NCBI GenBank assembly: GCA_963803125.1
Contig: CAWDLR010000003.1
Location: 2,790,001-2,854,000 of the forward strand
Source of the DNA: G963675935 sp963803125
GTDB taxonomy: Bacteria; Planctomycetota; Planctomycetia; Pirellulales; Thermoguttaceae
DNA length: 64,000 bases
Reading direction: 5' to 3'
The notes beneath the pieces are model-generated. The model ran no database searches and was not told where the DNA came from. It saw only the letters and a program-made list of their open reading frames with translations. Shown here piece after piece: positions 51,340 through 59,816 of this stretch. Made by a program: the position numbers and the translations under genes. Every line of letters starts with the position of its first letter. The stretch's first letter is position 1.

Positions 51340-51362
51340 AGTGTACACTTGAAGTGTACACT
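51340..51362. promoter_or_regulatory. candidate operator: two AGTGTACACT palindromes
   Basis: AGTGTACACT occurs at 51340-51349 and 51353-51362, separated by TGA, so the two centres are 13 bases apart. They lie directly before the antitoxin gene, consistent with autorepression by the toxin-antitoxin complex. Confidence 0.65.
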
Positions 51363-51446
51363 CTATCGCCGCTTAGGTCAAGCCGGAGCAACCCGGCCGC
51401 CGACCGGTGTCGCCCCCGCGGCGATTCTGGTCTATACTGCTCTTCT

Positions 51447-53732
51447 ATGATCTCATTGAATGGACTCACCGACGCGCAACTGGAAGCGGTTACACACCTT
51501 GACGGACCTCTGCTGATCCTGGCCGGACCGGGGAGCGGCAAGACGCGCGTGGTCACGCATCGCGTCGCCTGGCTGCTGGAGCAGGGGATCCCCGGCCAGC
51601 AGGTTCTCGCGCTGACCTTCACCAACAAGGCCGCCGACGAGATGAGCCGGCGGATCGAGCGGCTCACCGGCGATCCGACCGTCTGGGTGGGCACGTTTCA
51701 TCGCTTCTGCGCCCGGCTGCTGCGAAAGTACGCTCAGCTTGTCGGGCTGCAAGAGAACTACACGATCTACGACACCAACGACAGCCTGCAAGCGCTGCGA
51801 CAAGCGCTCGGCCGGTTGAAGATCGACGCCGAGCGCTTCACGCCCGAGAGCGTGGCCAAGCCGATAAGCTGGGCGAAGAACAACCTGATCGCTCCGCAGC
51901 AGTACAAGCCGCGGCCGGGCCACGCCCTGGGGCAGGTCGTCGAGGCGGCCTATCCGGCCTACCAACGCCAACTGGCCCAATCGAACGCCGCCGACTTCGA
52001 CGACCTGTTGTTTCACGTCGCCTCGCTGCTGCGTGACAATCCTGAAATCCGCGCGAGCCTCGACGAGCGATATCGTTTCATCCTCGTCGATGAATACCAA
52101 GATACGAATCTCGCCCAATACGCCATTGCCCGGGCATTGTCGGTCGATCATCCAAATCTGGCGGTCACCGGCGACCCGGATCAGTCGATTTACGGCTGGC
52201 GGGGGGCGAATCTGAACAACATTCTCGAATTCGAACGCGATTTCCCCGAGGTACACGTGGTGCGGCTGGAACAGAACTACCGCAGCACACAACGCATCTT
52301 GCGGGTGGCGGCGGAACTGATCGCCCACAACATCCGCCGCAAGGAAAAAGGGCTTTTCACCGAGAACGGGCAGGGAGTGCCGGTGCGGCTGGTGACCTAC
52401 GCGACGCAGAAGGAGGAGGCCGAGGGGATTGCCGCCCGAATCGCCGCCGACATCGCCGCCGGCCGCCGGCCGAGCGATTTCGCGATTTTCTATCGCGTCA
52501 ACGCCCTGAGCCGCGCTTTCGAGTTCGCCCTGCGCGAGCGCGGCGTCCCTTATCAGATGGTCAATGGGCTGGAGTTCTTCCAACGCAAGGAGATCAAGGA
52601 CATTCTCTCGTATCTACACCTGCTGAACAATCCGCAGGACGGCGTGGCGCTGCGGCGGGTGATCAACACGCCGCCGCGGGGCATCGGCAAGACGACGATT
52701 GAGCGGCTGGCCGACTACGCCGACCGCCACGGTCTGCCGCTGTTGGAGGCCGCGCGGCAGGCCGGCCGCATCGAATCGCTCAAGGCCCGGCCGGCGGCGT
52801 TGCTGGCGAAGTTCGTCGTCCTGTTCGATCGTCTTGCGGCCGCGATCACGGGGCCGATCGAGGAGATTCTCGGCTTGGTGCTGGCCGAAACCGGCTATCA
52901 GCAGCAGCTCACCGAATCGGAAGACGAAGAGGACCAGCAGCGATTGGCCAATATCGAGGAGTTGCTGACCGTCGCCCGTGATTTCGACGAGCGGCAGGGT
53001 GAGGCCGGCCAGCTCGAAGCGTTCCTGGAAGAGACGAGCCTGGTGAGCGACACCGACGCCTGGGAGACCGACGCCGACCGGGTGACGCTGATGACGCTGC
53101 ACGCCTCGAAGGGGCTCGAATTCCCGGTCGTTTATTTGACGGCGGTCGAGGAGGGGATCCTGCCGCACGAGCGCAGCCGCGAGCATCCCGAGCAGCTCGA
53201 AGAGGAGCGGCGGCTGATGTTCGTCGGCATCACCCGTGCGCAGCAGGAACTTCAGCTTAGCACCGCCCGCTACCGCGACTTTCGCGGCCAGCGGAAATTG
53301 ACGATCCCCAGTTCGTTCTTGATGGAACTACCCCGCGGCGAAATGGACGTCGATTGGGCTGGGGTGGCGGATCGGCCGCTTGAGGCGGAAGGCGAGGCGG
53401 AGGGGCATGGCGACGCCTGCGACGACGATTTCAGCGAAGAGGAGTACACTTTCCAGAAAGGTGAGGATGTTCCTCCACCGGTGCGGATGCCGCGGCCGAT
53501 CTCCCTGACCACGGCGGCGGCGATGGCCGGCGGCAGCGAAACGGCCGCCCCGCCGGCGCCGGACGCCTTTCGCCAGGGGATGCTCGTGCTGCACGAAGAG
53601 TATGGGCTCGGTCAAGTGATCGCGCTGAGCGGCAGCGGCCAGAATCGCAAGGCGACGGTCGATTTCGCTTCGCCGGCCGGCCGCAAGAAACTGCCCTTGG
53701 CCAATGGCGCCCTGCGGCCGATCGGAACATAG
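51447..53732 (+). CDS. uvrD: UvrD/PcrA-type ATP-dependent DNA helicase
   Basis: The 761-residue SF1A helicase has the Q motif (GLTDAQLEAVTHLDGPLLIL), Walker A GPGSGKT at about residues 27-33, FTNKAADEMSRRI (Ia), VDEYQDTNLAQY (II), GDPDQSIYGWRGA (III), LEQNYRST (IV), LMTLHASKGLEFPVVYL (V) and RRLMFVGITRAQQEL (VI). The C-terminal ~100 residues hold an acidic linker and a Tudor-like end (HEEYGLGQVIALSGSGQNRK) as in PcrA, where it contacts RNA polymerase. The ATG at 51447 gives MISLNGLTDAQ. It unwinds DNA in excision and replication-conflict repair. Confidence 0.97.
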   Translation: MISLNGLTDAQLEAVTHLDGPLLILAGPGSGKTRVVTHRVAWLLEQGIPGQQVLALTFTNKAADEMSRRIERLTGDPTVWVGTFHRFCARLLRKYAQLVGLQENYTIYDTNDSLQALRQALGRLKIDAERFTPESVAKPISWAKNNLIAPQQYKPRPGHALGQVVEAAYPAYQRQLAQSNAADFDDLLFHVASLLRDNPEIRASLDERYRFILVDEYQDTNLAQYAIARALSVDHPNLAVTGDPDQSIYGWRGANLNNILEFERDFPEVHVVRLEQNYRSTQRILRVAAELIAHNIRRKEKGLFTENGQGVPVRLVTYATQKEEAEGIAARIAADIAAGRRPSDFAIFYRVNALSRAFEFALRERGVPYQMVNGLEFFQRKEIKDILSYLHLLNNPQDGVALRRVINTPPRGIGKTTIERLADYADRHGLPLLEAARQAGRIESLKARPAALLAKFVVLFDRLAAAITGPIEEILGLVLAETGYQQQLTESEDEEDQQRLANIEELLTVARDFDERQGEAGQLEAFLEETSLVSDTDAWETDADRVTLMTLHASKGLEFPVVYLTAVEEGILPHERSREHPEQLEEERRLMFVGITRAQQELQLSTARYRDFRGQRKLTIPSSFLMELPRGEMDVDWAGVADRPLEAEGEAEGHGDACDDDFSEEEYTFQKGEDVPPPVRMPRPISLTTAAAMAGGSETAAPPAPDAFRQGMLVLHEEYGLGQVIALSGSGQNRKATVDFASPAGRKKLPLANGALRPIGT

Positions 53733-53733
53733 C

Positions 53734-55068
53734 ATGCAGCCGAACAAGCTCTCCACGACGTTTTCCATGATCGCCCGCGCGCTGGCGCATCGCAATTACC
53801 GGCTGTTCTTCTTTGGCCAAGGCGTCTCGCTGATCGGCACTTGGATGCAACAGGCAGCTCTGACCTGGTTGACCTACCGCTTGACCGACTCCGCCTTTCT
53901 CTTGGGAACGGTGGCCTTTGCCGGGCAGATCTCGGCGTTCGTGATGAGCCCGCTGACCGGCGTGTTGGCCGACCGTTGGAACCGGCATCGGACGGTGGTG
54001 ATCACGCAGACGCTCTCCATGATCCACGCCGTGCTCACGACCGTTTTGGTGATGACCGGCGTCATCGCGGTTTGGCAGATCATCGCGTTGAGCGTCGTCA
54101 TCGGGCTGATCAATGCACTGGATATGCCGGCGCGGCAGGCGCTGGTGGTCGATATGATCGAGGATCGAGCGGACCTGGGAAACGCCATCGCTTTGAACTC
54201 CTTGATTTTCCAGAGTGCGAGGTTGGTGGGCCCGACGGCGGCGGGATTGCTCATCTGGGCATTCGGCGGCGAATGGCCATGTTTCCTGCTAAACGCGATC
54301 AGCTATTTGGCTGTGCTGGCGGCCTTGCTGGCGATGCGAATCGCGCCGCGAAGGGGCGAAGCCTCGCCGAGCCAACTCCTCCACGGGGTTCGTGAAGGGC
54401 TCAGCTATGCCTACCATTCGATGCCGATTCGCACAATTCTGGCGTTGATCGCGACGGTAGGTCTGGCAGCCGCGCCTCTGATGGTGTTGACGCCGGTAAT
54501 CGCCAAGGACATCCTCGGCGGTAAATCCCTGGTGTACGGTCTGCTGATGGGCGCCTCGGGGTTCGGGGCGCTGGCCGGCGCGGCGTTTTTGGCGATGCGC
54601 AAGAACGTGCTCGGGCTTGGCAGGATCATGGCTCTGATGATTGCGGTCATGGGCGTCGCGACCATCGGCGTCGCCTGGTCGCGCGTCTTGGCGGTCTCGT
54701 TGATTCTGATGGCGCCCATCGGCTTCGGCGTGGTCGTGGCGATCGCCGCCAGCAACACGATCCTGCAAACAATCGTGGACGAGGACAAGCGCGGGCGGGT
54801 GATGAGCCTCTACATGATGGCGTTCCTGGGAACGGCCCCGTTGGGCAGTCTGCTGGCGGGCGGGGCTGCCGCGCTGTTCGGCACGCCCTGGACATTAGCG
54901 GTGTCGGGGGCGGCGTGCATCGCCGCCTCGCTGGTATTCGCGCTCCGCCTGCCCGCCCTCCGCGCCCACGTTCATCCGATTTACGCCCGGGAGGGGATCA
55001 TCCCCGAACTCTCGTCGGCAATCGAGTCGGTTGCGGAATTGTCGGTCCCGCCGGAGGATTTCGCATAA
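53734..55068 (+). CDS. MFS transporter (EntS/MFS_3-like)
   Basis: The 444-residue inner-membrane protein has about 12 hydrophobic segments and the MFS loop LADRWNRHRTVV after the second. The N-terminus RALAHRNYRLFFFGQGVSLI is typical of the MFS_3/EntS exporters. The MDMPARQALVVDMIEDRADL motif supports this. The substrate is unknown. It starts one base after the uvrD stop and is followed 15 bases later by the MBL gene, so the three form a probable operon. Confidence 0.9.
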   Translation: MQPNKLSTTFSMIARALAHRNYRLFFFGQGVSLIGTWMQQAALTWLTYRLTDSAFLLGTVAFAGQISAFVMSPLTGVLADRWNRHRTVVITQTLSMIHAVLTTVLVMTGVIAVWQIIALSVVIGLINALDMPARQALVVDMIEDRADLGNAIALNSLIFQSARLVGPTAAGLLIWAFGGEWPCFLLNAISYLAVLAALLAMRIAPRRGEASPSQLLHGVREGLSYAYHSMPIRTILALIATVGLAAAPLMVLTPVIAKDILGGKSLVYGLLMGASGFGALAGAAFLAMRKNVLGLGRIMALMIAVMGVATIGVAWSRVLAVSLILMAPIGFGVVVAIAASNTILQTIVDEDKRGRVMSLYMMAFLGTAPLGSLLAGGAAALFGTPWTLAVSGAACIAASLVFALRLPALRAHVHPIYAREGIIPELSSAIESVAELSVPPEDFA

Positions 55069-55083
55069 ACGGAGTATTGGCCG

Positions 55084-56103
55084 ATGTCTTCCTCGCCTGC
55101 CGTCAAGAAATTCGTTTCGAGTTCCGGCGTGCGGATCTACCGCATTCCCTGCCAGGTGTTCGAGGGGCTCTCTGCCCGCGTCTACCTGCTCGTCGGCGCG
55201 GGCCCGCCCACGCTGCTGGACGCCGGCAGCAGCCTGGCGGTTTCGAGCGAGCAGATTCTCGCCGGCATCGAGGCGGTGCGCGACGATTTCGGCGAAGCGG
55301 TGCGGCCGGGCGACGTGCGACGCATCATCGTCAGCCACGGCCACGTCGATCACATCGGCGGGCTGCCGGAGCTTGTGCGCAGGCTTCCGGCTCAAGTCGC
55401 CGTGCATCCGCTGGACAGTGCCGGTGTGAAATCATGCCGCGCTAATGTTGTCACCAACAGTGTGCGGCTGAATGCCTTTTTTTGCCGCAGCGGCGTCGAC
55501 GCCGCCCGACGCGGCGAACTGCTGCAGATGTCGCCCTATCGCTGGGCGTCGAACCAGGATGTTCCGGTGGGGCTGCTGTTGGAAGACGGTGAGCAGCTCG
55601 ATGGGCTGCGGGTTCTGCACACGCCCGGTCATTCGCCGGGACACGTCTGCATCTTGGCCGGCAACCTCCTGCTCTCGGGCGATCACATTTTATCGCAGAC
55701 TTTGCCCCATCTCTGGCCGGAATCGGTCGCGGCGTACGTGGGTCTCGGGCATTATCTGGAATCGCTCGCCAAGATCGAACAGACCCCTGGCATCGAAATG
55801 ACGCTGGCCGCCCACGAGCAGGTGATTCACGACGTCCATGCCCGCATCAAGACGATCCGTTCGGCGCACCGGCGGCGATTGGAACGGATGCTGGAACTAC
55901 TCCGCAAGGCCGGCCGCCCGATGTCGGTCTATGAAATCGCCCAGCAATCGTATCCGGAGGTAACGAGTTTTCGCGCCGTACTGGCCGTGACGGACGTCGG
56001 CGCGCGGGTCGAATACCTGCACCAGCGCGGGGAGTTGACGCTGGCGAATCTCGACGAGATCGAACGCGACGAAAACGCCGTCTTTCGCTATTGCCCGGCG
56101 TAG
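55084..56103 (+). CDS. metallo-beta-lactamase fold hydrolase (LACTB2-like)
   Basis: The 339-residue hydrolase has the dinuclear metal site HxHxDH at residues 85-90 (SHGHVDHIGG), then HTPGHSPGHVCILAGNLLLS and a third histidine in AAHEQVI. A C-terminal winged helix (about 265-330, SVYEIAQQSYPEVTSFRAVL) is as in LACTB2-type endoribonucleases and acyl hydrolases. The substrate cannot be told. It is the third gene after uvrD. Confidence 0.92.
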   Translation: MSSSPAVKKFVSSSGVRIYRIPCQVFEGLSARVYLLVGAGPPTLLDAGSSLAVSSEQILAGIEAVRDDFGEAVRPGDVRRIIVSHGHVDHIGGLPELVRRLPAQVAVHPLDSAGVKSCRANVVTNSVRLNAFFCRSGVDAARRGELLQMSPYRWASNQDVPVGLLLEDGEQLDGLRVLHTPGHSPGHVCILAGNLLLSGDHILSQTLPHLWPESVAAYVGLGHYLESLAKIEQTPGIEMTLAAHEQVIHDVHARIKTIRSAHRRRLERMLELLRKAGRPMSVYEIAQQSYPEVTSFRAVLAVTDVGARVEYLHQRGELTLANLDEIERDENAVFRYCPA

Positions 56104-56137
56104 CGGTTCGACAGTCGGGGCCAGGCGATTCAAGAAC

Positions 56138-56207
56138 GGTGGGGCAGACATTCTTGTCTGCCGAATGTGCGGGTTTGGCGGCAGCAGACAGGAATGTCTG
56201 CCCCACC
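56138..56207. repeat. palindromic repeat family F, second copy
   Basis: GGTGGGGCAGACATTCTTGT... and ...CAGGAATGTCTGCCCCACC match the copy at 27552-27621, with a different spacer. Confidence 0.88.
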
Positions 56208-56294
56208 AGCGGAAATGCCGTCGGCAAATACCCCACTTGCGGCCTCCTGCTTGCATCACCGCAAGGACGACCTATATTTTCATGGACATTGTCG

Positions 56295-56325
56295 TTTCCA
56301 TAAGAGTTTCCCATATTTCCATAAG
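56295..56325. promoter_or_regulatory. short direct repeats TTTCCATAAG upstream of a hydrolase gene
   Basis: TTTCCATAAG (56295), TTTCCCATAT (56307) and TTTCCATAAG (56316) lie in an AT-rich stretch before the hydrolase gene. They could be binding sites for a regulator. GGAGG at 56364-56368 precedes the start. Confidence 0.35.
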
Positions 56326-56378
56326 CATTGTTCATTCGGCGTGGGGCGGCGCCGTCCGATTGCGGAGGGGCCATTGTC

Positions 56379-57323
56379 ATGTATTCATTCGTCGCGTCCG
56401 CGACCACGCCGTCGCGGGAAGTCGTTCCCGGCGTTACGATCCATCCCCAGATCGTTCACACCGCCAAAGGACCGATCGAGTTCGATTGCACGGAAGGCCG
56501 CGGTCCGGTCGTGTTGTCGATTCACGGCGGACTGGGCGGTTGCGATCAGGCCCGCATCATGACCGACTGGGTCGATGCCACGTGTTATCACGTCCTCTCG
56601 CCGTCGCGGCCGGGATACCTTGGCACGCCGCTGGATACCGGCCGCACGATGGAGCAGCAGGCCGACGCCCTGGCGGCGTTGTTGGACATTCTCGGCATTC
56701 AGCGGGCGACGGTGGTTGGGGCCTCGGCGGGCGGACCGGCCGCGTACTATCTCGCCATCCGACATCCGAAGCGCGTCGCCGGCCTGATCGTGATCGACGG
56801 CGTCAGCGGCTACTACGACATGCCGGAAACGGTCGGACCGCTCGAACAGGTGATCTTCTTGAGCGATCTCGGCCAAAAGATGTTGCAGAAGGTAGGGGTT
56901 TGGAACCCGCGCGTCGTGCTGCAAGGACTCTTCCACTCCGAGGGACTGTTCACGAAGAAACAGATCGAGAGGAACATCGAGTACGTCATGGCCGACGAGC
57001 GGCTGTTGGCGTTCGTCAGGGCTTTCACCGACTCGATGTCTCCCTACCGGCTGCGCAAGCCGGGCACCGAAAACGACATCGAGCAGTTCCGCCAGTACAG
57101 CCATCTGCCGGTCGAGCGGATTCGCTGCCCGAGTCTGATTATTCACGGCACGCACGACGCCGACGTGAAGTTCTACGACGGCGTCTATGCTCACGAACAT
57201 ATTGCGGGCGCCGAGCGCTATTGGATCGAGGAGGGCTCGCACCTCGGTTTCTGGTTGAGCCCCAACGCCGCCGAAGCCCAGCAGGCCGCCCGCCAATTTC
57301 TCGACCGCTGCAACCGGCGATAA
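56379..57323 (+). CDS. alpha/beta hydrolase
   Basis: The 314-residue soluble protein has the oxyanion segment VVLSIHGGLGGCDQ, the nucleophile Ser117 in VVGASAGGPAA, an acid in IIHGTHDADVKFY and a His in EEGSHLGFWLS. It most resembles epoxide/ester hydrolases of the fold's large family. The ATG at 56379 has GGAGG 12 bases upstream. The start at 56328 would add residues from upstream sequence. Confidence 0.9.
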   Translation: MYSFVASATTPSREVVPGVTIHPQIVHTAKGPIEFDCTEGRGPVVLSIHGGLGGCDQARIMTDWVDATCYHVLSPSRPGYLGTPLDTGRTMEQQADALAALLDILGIQRATVVGASAGGPAAYYLAIRHPKRVAGLIVIDGVSGYYDMPETVGPLEQVIFLSDLGQKMLQKVGVWNPRVVLQGLFHSEGLFTKKQIERNIEYVMADERLLAFVRAFTDSMSPYRLRKPGTENDIEQFRQYSHLPVERIRCPSLIIHGTHDADVKFYDGVYAHEHIAGAERYWIEEGSHLGFWLSPNAAEAQQAARQFLDRCNRR

Positions 57324-57428
57324 AGCGGGTGGCCGCTCGAGGCGTTCGATTGTTAAGATAGGTCGTCTCGCCGGAGTCAAGGGCTCCGTTGCTGTTGTCG
57401 TCCTCGAAGAGAGGAGGTAAGCCGCGAC

Positions 57429-57476
57429 ATGATCGAGTCAACTCCCGCCGCCGAAGATTCGGCGTTCATCCAAGGT
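57429..57476 (+). pseudogene. start of an unknown gene truncated by repeat/RAYT insertion
   Basis: An ideal ribosome site (GAGGAGG) nine bases before an ATG leads into about 16 codons (MIESTPAAEDSAFIQG) that then run into RAYT-associated repeat sequence. It looks like the first residues of a gene cut off by the insertion. Confidence 0.4.
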
Positions 57477-57500
57477 TCACTTGTCTATCTTTCCACAACT

Positions 57501-57804
57501 GGTATTGTGTCCCCTGATTTCCCCCGATCAGGCAATAGCTCCAAATCTCGACGCCCTGCTCGCGGCACCACTCGGCCATCAACTCCAAATAGGCTTCGTA
57601 GTCGTCGTCGCCAAAGAACGTCTGTTGTCGGCGGTTGCCGCGCTGCGTTATATGGTGCGGAAAACCAGGAATCACCAACCGTGCCAGCCTTGCCATCCCC
57701 AGAGATTACCAATCGCCTCACTTCTTGTCAATAGTTTAGTATTGTGTCCCCCGAACTCCCCGAACTTGTGTCCGAACTTGTCCGAACTACTGCCCCGAAC
57801 TACT
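57501..57804. repeat. duplicated RAYT 5' segment with a degenerate CCGAACT array
   Basis: 57527-57751 matches 59291-59515 base by base with few substitutions and no indels. It is bounded by GGTATTGTGTCCCC on the left (57501-57514) and GTATTGTGTCCCC (57739-57751) on the right. Next to it, 57749-57804 repeats CCCCGAACT / TGTCCGAACT units about six times. Confidence 0.8.
57527..57696 (-). pseudogene. 5' fragment of a REP-associated tyrosine transposase (RAYT)
   Basis: From ATG 57696 it reads MARLARLVIPGFPHHITQRG and continues like the complete RAYT for about 56 residues, stopping just before the HUH motif. After that the frame runs into repeat sequence. It has no catalytic residues and is inactive. 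It marks a second insertion or a tandem duplication of the RAYT locus. Confidence 0.85.
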
Positions 57805-57809
57805 GCGCT

Positions 57810-58262
57810 TCATTGGTTGTTGTGTGTCGCTGGTTTGGGACACCCGCCCCGAATCGAACGCATAGCCAGAATTCCGGCAGCACCACCGCAAAGCTCCATC
57901 GTCGCGCTTACGGCGAGAAAGACGAAAGACTGTGTCGTCTGGCACATACCGAGACTCACCAAAACCAAAGCCACGATTATGCCCACCCCAGTGGCCACTA
58001 ACATGAAGACGAAGAGCCTTACGATTAGCCTCACAATCGCCGATTGACGGTGCGTAGCACGCACAAAAAGGTACACCGTTACTGCCGACAACGCACCACA
58101 GATCACGCTCACCGCTGCGGCAACTTGTCCGCTTCCAAGTAGTGCTGTGATCTCTTTGATTTGCTGGAAGGTACTTCTCGGCGTGTACAACGACATGAAT
58201 AGGCCGTATGAAAACCCGCAGACAACACCTACCCAACAGACCACCCTGCCGACTCTTTCCAC
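57810..58262 (-). CDS. small four-helix membrane protein, unknown
   Basis: The 150-residue protein has about four hydrophobic segments (VVCWVGVVCGFSYGLFMSLY, AAAVSVICGALSAVTVYLF, LFVFMLVATGVGIIVALVLV, FVFLAVSATMELCGGAAGIL). It begins MERVGRVVC. Codon use is visibly less GC-biased than in neighbouring genes. No family is recognised. It follows the fragment at 58327-58547 on the same strand. Confidence 0.65.
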   Translation of the reverse strand: MERVGRVVCWVGVVCGFSYGLFMSLYTPRSTFQQIKEITALLGSGQVAAAVSVICGALSAVTVYLFVRATHRQSAIVRLIVRLFVFMLVATGVGIIVALVLVSLGMCQTTQSFVFLAVSATMELCGGAAGILAMRSIRGGCPKPATHNNQ

Positions 58263-58326
58263 ATCCAGCCTCCCCAGCTACGACAATCGGTTGCCGCCCC
58301 GAGGCGAGCCTGTCGCATCCGCAGGT

Positions 58327-58547
58327 TCACCAATCTAACATGTCATCCGTTCCGTAGAGGGCTTTACAACCTGACGTAATCTCTACGCTTGTTACCACTC
58401 TTGTCCAGCCCGCTGTGTAGGTTCCCTCAATCGAAACACTACCGCAGAACCCCACAGCTAGTCCTTCTTTTGGACACCCTGGAAAGCTATAGCATATCCG
58501 AACACTACCCGAACCCTTTGCCGCTACATCAATACCGATGCCGAGGG
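58327..58547 (-). pseudogene. 3' fragment of an unknown gene, cut by the tandem array
   Basis: The frame ends at 58327 with ...YTAGWTRVVTSVEITSGCKA and LYGTDDMLDW; upstream it merges into the GGTATTCCGGGG array, where the reading becomes repetitive (PRNTRPGIPGIP). The 65 or so non-repetitive residues, with paired cysteines, look like the end of a real protein. Its start has been lost to the repeat. Confidence 0.5.
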
Positions 58548-58770
58548 GTATTCCGGGTATTCCGGGCCGGGTATTCCGGGGAGTATTCCGGGGACACAAT
58601 ACCTAACTCTTGCCTTTTCTTTTTCGCGGCTTGTGCGGTTTTGACAGGTATTCCGGGCAGGTATTCCGGGGACAAGGTATTCCGGGGACAACAAGGTATT
58701 CCGGGGACAGGTATTCCGGGGACACAGGTATTCCGGGGGTATTCCGGGGTATTCCGGGGACACAATACCT
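58547..58770. repeat. tandem GGTATTCCGGGGACA array with a duplicated RAYT 3' end
   Basis: About twelve units of GTATTCCGGG(G)(ACA) lie in irregular spacing. A block of about 58 bases ending CGCGGCTTGTGCGGTTTT occurs at 58585-58642 and again at 58752-58808, where it is the 3' end of the RAYT gene. So the array contains a copy of the RAYT end plus expanded repeat core. Confidence 0.85.
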
Positions 58771-59460
58771 AACTCTTGCCTTTTCTTTTTCGCGGCTTGT
58801 GCGGTTTTGGCTTGGGACCGGGTCTCTGCGGTTTCAAGACACGACCAACCAGATTCTCCAGACGATCCACGAACGCCGAACTGCCCAGCGGCCGACCGGT
58901 GCGTCCGTGCTCACGCAAGTCTCGCAGTTCCTCTTCCGCTCACGCGCACTGCCCAGAAAAGCTTTCCAGTCGCCGACCATCGCCAGCAGAGGCGCGACGC
59001 TGACCAAGCGATCGTCACGGCCCTTTAGGTGCGCCTTCGCACTGCTCCACGGCCACTGCCGCGGGTGCTTCACAAGCCTTGCCCGCACGGGATTCAACTC
59101 CACGTAACGCGCCGCCGCCAACAGGTACGGCTCGTCCATCACGAAGGAAGCAAACCGCCCCTGCCACAAATAGCCGCGCCACTTTTCGCGAAAGTTGATC
59201 CGCCGCGTGTAACGCCGATGCGCTTCGCCGATTGCCCGTCGCAGGCCGTCCTCGCTCTTTGGCACCGCGATCAAGTGGACGTGATTCGGCATCAGGCAAT
59301 AGCTCCAAATCTCGACGCCCTGCTCGCGGCACCACTCGGCCATCAACTCCAAATAGGCTTCGTAGTCGTCATCGCCAAAGAACGTCTGTTGTCGGCGGTT
59401 GCCGCGCTGCGTTATATGGTGCGGAAAACCAGGAATCACCAACCGTGCCAGTCTTGCCAT
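58769..59460 (-). pseudogene. REP-associated tyrosine transposase (RAYT), one frameshift near its end
   Basis: From ATG 59460 it reads through the HUH motif (YCLMPNHVHLIAVPKSEDGL) and the tyrosine region (AARYVELNPVRARLVKHPRQ WPWSSAKAHL). RAYTs are Y1 transposases that act on REP palindromes. At about 58930-58940 one base is missing; in the other frame the standard C-terminus follows (LREHGRTGRPLGSSAFVDRL, LKPQRPGPKPKPHKPRKRK) to a stop at 58769. The frame as it stands ends at 58834 with an aberrant tail. Inverted GTATTGTGTCCCC motifs flank the gene on both sides (59503-59515 and 58750-58768). Confidence 0.88.
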
Positions 59461-59502
59461 CCCCAGAGATTACCAATTGCCTCACTTCTTGTCAATAGTT
59501 CA

Positions 59503-59544
59503 GTATTGTGTCCCCGGAACCTGCCCGGAACCTGCCCGGAACCT
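59503..59544. repeat. GTATTGTGTCCCC motif plus CCGGAACCTGC tandem array
   Basis: GTATTGTGTCCCC (59503-59515) leads into three CCCGGAACCT units that end exactly at the left terminus of the ISKra4-type element. The array continues after its right terminus at 62941, so the element split it. Confidence 0.8.
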
Positions 59545-59643
59545 GGGCGCAGGAACGGGTTTGCAGTGCCGAGGGGGATCGTTTAAGCTGGCGGGCGGGA
59601 TTCTGGAGCATGAGGTCATCATAAGTACAAGGAGAACCACGAC

Positions 59644-59816
59644 ATGGCGAGCAAGGAGGCTCGGGAGCGGAGATTGAAGGAAATTCAGGAGATTGCGGCA
59701 GGCTGGGGAAAAATCATCGCGCAGGAGGCGTTTCCCAACGGTCCTGGCATGGATGTGAGTCTGGCCGACATGGAGGAGTTGGCGATGGCGGCCTCTCGGG
59801 CATTGGTTAAAGGAAC
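59644..59816 (+). pseudogene. ISKra4-type transposase, N-terminal part, cut by an IS
   Basis: From ATG 59644, with AAGGAGA ahead, about 57 residues are read (ASKEARERRLKEIQEIAAGW, DVSLADMEELAMAASRALVK) before the nested IS begins at 59817. Joining across the IS after removing one 11-base target copy continues perfectly in frame (RALVKGTVEAMTGSQGEQFG). So this gene was whole before the IS arrived. Confidence 0.8.

Noticed and set aside
58547..58770. CRISPR array
   Set aside because: Unit length is 10-17 bases, spacing is irregular, there are no unique spacers and no cas gene. It is a short-period tandem repeat.
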